Position numbers and translations under genes: made by a program. From assembly GCA_944327245.1 (NCBI GenBank), contig CALVHD010000002.1, forward strand, positions 1 through 64,000: a stretch of DNA of 64,000 nt, written 5' to 3'. The DNA is from Candidatus Gastranaerophilales bacterium (lineage in GTDB: Bacteria; Cyanobacteriota; Vampirovibrionia; Gastranaerophilales; Gastranaerophilaceae). The notes under the pieces were generated by a model. That model saw only the letters and a program-made list of their open reading frames with translations. It was not told the origin of the DNA and ran no database searches. This document shows, piece by piece, positions 61,992 to 64,000 of this stretch. The stretch's first letter is position 1; the number at the start of each line of letters is the position of its first letter.

Positions 61992-63490
61992 AAAAACTGA
62001 CATCCGTTCCAAATTAAAATTTCATTTTGAGAAATTTGACATTTTCCGTTTAAACAATCCAAAGTGCCGTCAGGACACAATGTAAAATGACTGCAATTTT
62101 GACAAGTCTTAAGAGTTAAGCCTTTTGATTTTAGTTTATAAGTTATATCTTTTAGAGCATCATGCATTCTCAAAAAAGAATCAGTAGCAATAAAACGATT
62201 GCCTTCTCTAAAAATCACTTTTCTCATACCATCTTCAGAAACTAAATCCAGTTTACATATAAAATCTTTCTTGCCATTATTAACAACAGCATTAATTGTA
62301 GCAGAGTTAATATTTTCCTCTTCATATTTACTGTTTATAATAGAACGCATTGTAAGACTGTTTATTAATATCTTTAACTTTTGCCAACTCAAACATATAG
62401 GATACAATGTTAACCAAAGAATTTCTTTTAGAGTCATTCTTGATGTATTTATAGAAATAATAAAATTAACAAATAAAAACAACCCTAAAAGCAATAGCGG
62501 TTTCTTTGCAATATGGCTTGGCAAATATAAAGACAGTAAGCATAAAGCAATATAAGAAAATAAAACAAATAGTGAATTAGGTTTTAATAAAAATAAAATA
62601 AATTCTCTAAAGGCCGAATTTTTAAACATTAACAGCGGGAAATAATGACTGAATAATGTAATTTTATTTTGAATTGTCGGTGATGAAAAATCATAATTTT
62701 TCACATCAATTGCAGATATAATATAAGGTGAATAAGTTGTTTTAATGTCATTAGAAGCTAAATCAAGAGAAAACTCCAGCTCGGAATCTTTATCTTCTAT
62801 TCCGACATAGCCGATTTTTTCCAATGCATCTTTTGTTATTACAAAATTTTCACCATCTACAAAAAACGGTAATTCAAACATTGAACGAACAATATTATTT
62901 GTTCGATTTATATATTTTAAATATGCGCTTATGATTGAATTTTTAATTTTTTTAGCAAGTTGATTTTTTTCATTCATTGAAACTTTAGAACCAACAACAA
63001 CACCTGATTCTTTAATTGATTTATTAATATTTTCAAGATATTTTTCGCCAACCATTCTATTTGCGCCTAAAAATACATATGCATCATATTTTTCATCCGC
63101 AATCATTTTTTGAATTAATAAATTAGTGGCTTTGTCTTTTGAAAAATAATCAGGATTTTGAATATTATGTATTCTTGCACCCAGCGCAAAATCTCTCAAT
63201 GATGAAGGGTCGTTTTCCTCTTTTTGAAAAACCACATGCACTTCGTAATTTTCCTTAGAGTATGATTGATTATTTAAAACAGAAAGAAGCCTATCAAGAT
63301 TTTTGTCTTTATTTGTTGCATAAATTATTACACACAACTTCTTGTTATCGACAGTTATGCTTCTTGTTTTTTCCTGCATTTCAAAAAATTTTTCAATATC
63401 GTTTGCCTTTATGAAGAAAAAAAGCTGATAAACACAGTATATAAACAAATAAAGTATTATTATTGCAAAAAATGTATCAAATACTATCAT
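61955..63490 (-). CDS. GT2-like membrane protein lacking DxD, with C-terminal Cys cluster
   Basis: A 511-residue protein with an N-terminal membrane helix, a GT-A-like domain (~50-260) that resembles family 2 glycosyltransferases, then several helices (~290-380). The expected DxD reads GAN in VFLGANRMV; EDKDSELEF near 245 keeps the acidic ED. The C-terminus has five cysteines (C-x2-C-x5-C-x6-C-x4-C, residues ~465-486), a zinc-ribbon-like cluster. Possibly inactive or a partner subunit. Confidence 0.6.
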   Translation of the reverse strand: MIVFDTFFAIIILYLFIYCVYQLFFFIKANDIEKFFEMQEKTRSITVDNKKLCVIIYATNKDKNLDRLLSVLNNQSYSKENYEVHVVFQKEENDPSSLRDFALGARIHNIQNPDYFSKDKATNLLIQKMIADEKYDAYVFLGANRMVGEKYLENINKSIKESGVVVGSKVSMNEKNQLAKKIKNSIISAYLKYINRTNNIVRSMFELPFFVDGENFVITKDALEKIGYVGIEDKDSELEFSLDLASNDIKTTYSPYIISAIDVKNYDFSSPTIQNKITLFSHYFPLLMFKNSAFREFILFLLKPNSLFVLFSYIALCLLSLYLPSHIAKKPLLLLGLFLFVNFIISINTSRMTLKEILWLTLYPICLSWQKLKILINSLTMRSIINSKYEEENINSATINAVVNNGKKDFICKLDLVSEDGMRKVIFREGNRFIATDSFLRMHDALKDITYKLKSKGLTLKTCQNCSHFTLCPDGTLDCLNGKCQISQNEILIWNGCQFFYPLNSDSPKST

Positions 63491-63558
63491 ATATGTATTT
63501 TATAAAAAATACAGATAAAAATCTAGCTTTTTTTGTCTGATAAAGATATAATCAGTTT

Positions 63559-64000
63559 GTGATTAGTTTTTTAGGTCAATGTGTTCAAAATTTCTTTAGA
63601 GCCCTAAAGTATACCCTGCAGGGAAATGTCAGGGTTGGCGCAGTGTTCAATCAAATGGGCGCTATTGGTTTTGATTCGTTGGGAATTTGCCTATCGATAG
63701 TCTTTATATCTGCCTGCGTTATCGCGCTGCAAGTTGCAGAGCAATTTTTGATGTCAGGAGGAGATAGTTATATAGGGGGCTTTTTAGCAGTTGCTTTAAT
63801 AAGAGAAATTGCACCGGGGTTTGCTGCGCTGGCTCTGGCGGCTAGAGCAGGAACGGCAATAACGGCGCAAGTTGCTAACATGCAAGTAACAAATCAAATA
63901 GATGCCATTGAAGTTCTAAAAGTAGACCCGATTGGATACTATTTTGCACCAAGAATAATAGCGGGTGCCATAGGAATGTTTTGCATAGTTTTATTGGCAG
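63559..64000 (+). CDS. mlaE: MlaE-family ABC lipid-transport permease (5' part)
   Basis: A partial gene, 147 codons to the window edge, from GTG 63559. VRVGAVFNQMGAIGFDSLGI opens the domain; later FLAVALIREIAPGFAALALAARAG and NQIDAIEVLKVDP match MlaE/YrbE. This permease moves phospholipid between membranes in Gram-negative-type cells. No clear Shine-Dalgarno is seen at the GTG. Confidence 0.9.
   Translation, partial: MISFLGQCVQNFFRALKYTLQGNVRVGAVFNQMGAIGFDSLGICLSIVFISACVIALQVAEQFLMSGGDSYIGGFLAVALIREIAPGFAALALAARAGTAITAQVANMQVTNQIDAIEVLKVDPIGYYFAPRIIAGAIGMFCIVLLA

Overview
The window is AT-rich and gene-dense. It comes from a strictly or mainly anaerobic bacterium with a Gram-negative type envelope. 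My best guess at lineage is the non-photosynthetic cyanobacterial relatives (Vampirovibrionia/Melainabacteria, order Gastranaerophilales). That is an inference from several signs: a pseudopilin with the GFTLAEALITL leader, the PgpH-YbeY-DgkA block, a lone FlhB, an Skp/OmpH chaperone, an MlaE permease, class III ribonucleotide reductase, and several lineage-specific proteins carrying a short [ST]FK/FTG motif. A 16S rRNA or marker-gene search would be needed to confirm it.

Layout. 1-2.1 kb is an accessory patch: a truncated exported protein, gene remnants, two small membrane proteins, and a tRNA-Phe whose 3' end is duplicated 117 bp away. 2.1-10.4 kb holds a small unknown protein, two overlapping zinc dehydrogenases, a GlcF-like Fe-S protein, a PiT-like membrane protein, YebC, a TPR protein, glutaredoxin, thioredoxin, endonuclease III, a ferritin and a desulfoferrodoxin (both lacking expected iron-site residues), and a ribbon-helix-helix regulator beside an inverted repeat. 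10.3-19.3 kb holds an exported GH13 protein, pgpH-ybeY-dgkA-C_GCAxxG, rsmI-cysS, purA and an XRE regulator. 19.5-22.3 kb holds an 807-residue pilin-leader protein with three copies of a Cys-rich domain. 22.3-32.4 kb holds a GNAT, ahcY, an mrnC-histidine kinase-response regulator operon, lineage-specific proteins including one with a RelA/SpoT-like domain, pgi and a ThDP decarboxylase. 32.4-36.1 kb holds flhB and an 841-residue protein with an acidic middle and a Tudor-like C-terminus. 36.2-38.6 kb holds the conserved tRNA-tuf cluster and two small genes. 38.7-46.0 kb looks like one operon: fixC-fixX-unknown-TPR-dprA-topA-aroE. 46.1-53.6 kb holds a pseudopilin, nrdD-nrdG, nadE-skp and a DUF4127 gene. 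53.7-60.8 kb is a partial dcw cluster (murF-mraY-murD-ftsW-murG) ending in folC. 60.9-64 kb holds another lineage-specific protein, a glycosyltransferase-like membrane protein without its DxD motif, and the start of mlaE.

How the genes fit together. The metabolic genes suggest fermentative anaerobic growth: pgi, a 2-oxo acid decarboxylase, alcohol-type dehydrogenases, the Fix-type flavoprotein and ferredoxin, and NrdDG. Envelope synthesis is represented by the mur/fts genes, an undecaprenol-type kinase, Skp and MlaE. Packing is tight: nine of fifteen convergent gene pairs overlap at their ends, and three of these share a palindromic TTAA stop. The best candidates for undescribed biology are the proteins sharing the [ST]FK/FTG motif (one with a RelA/SpoT-like fold), the triplicated Cys-rich pilin-leader protein, and the paired iron proteins with altered metal sites.
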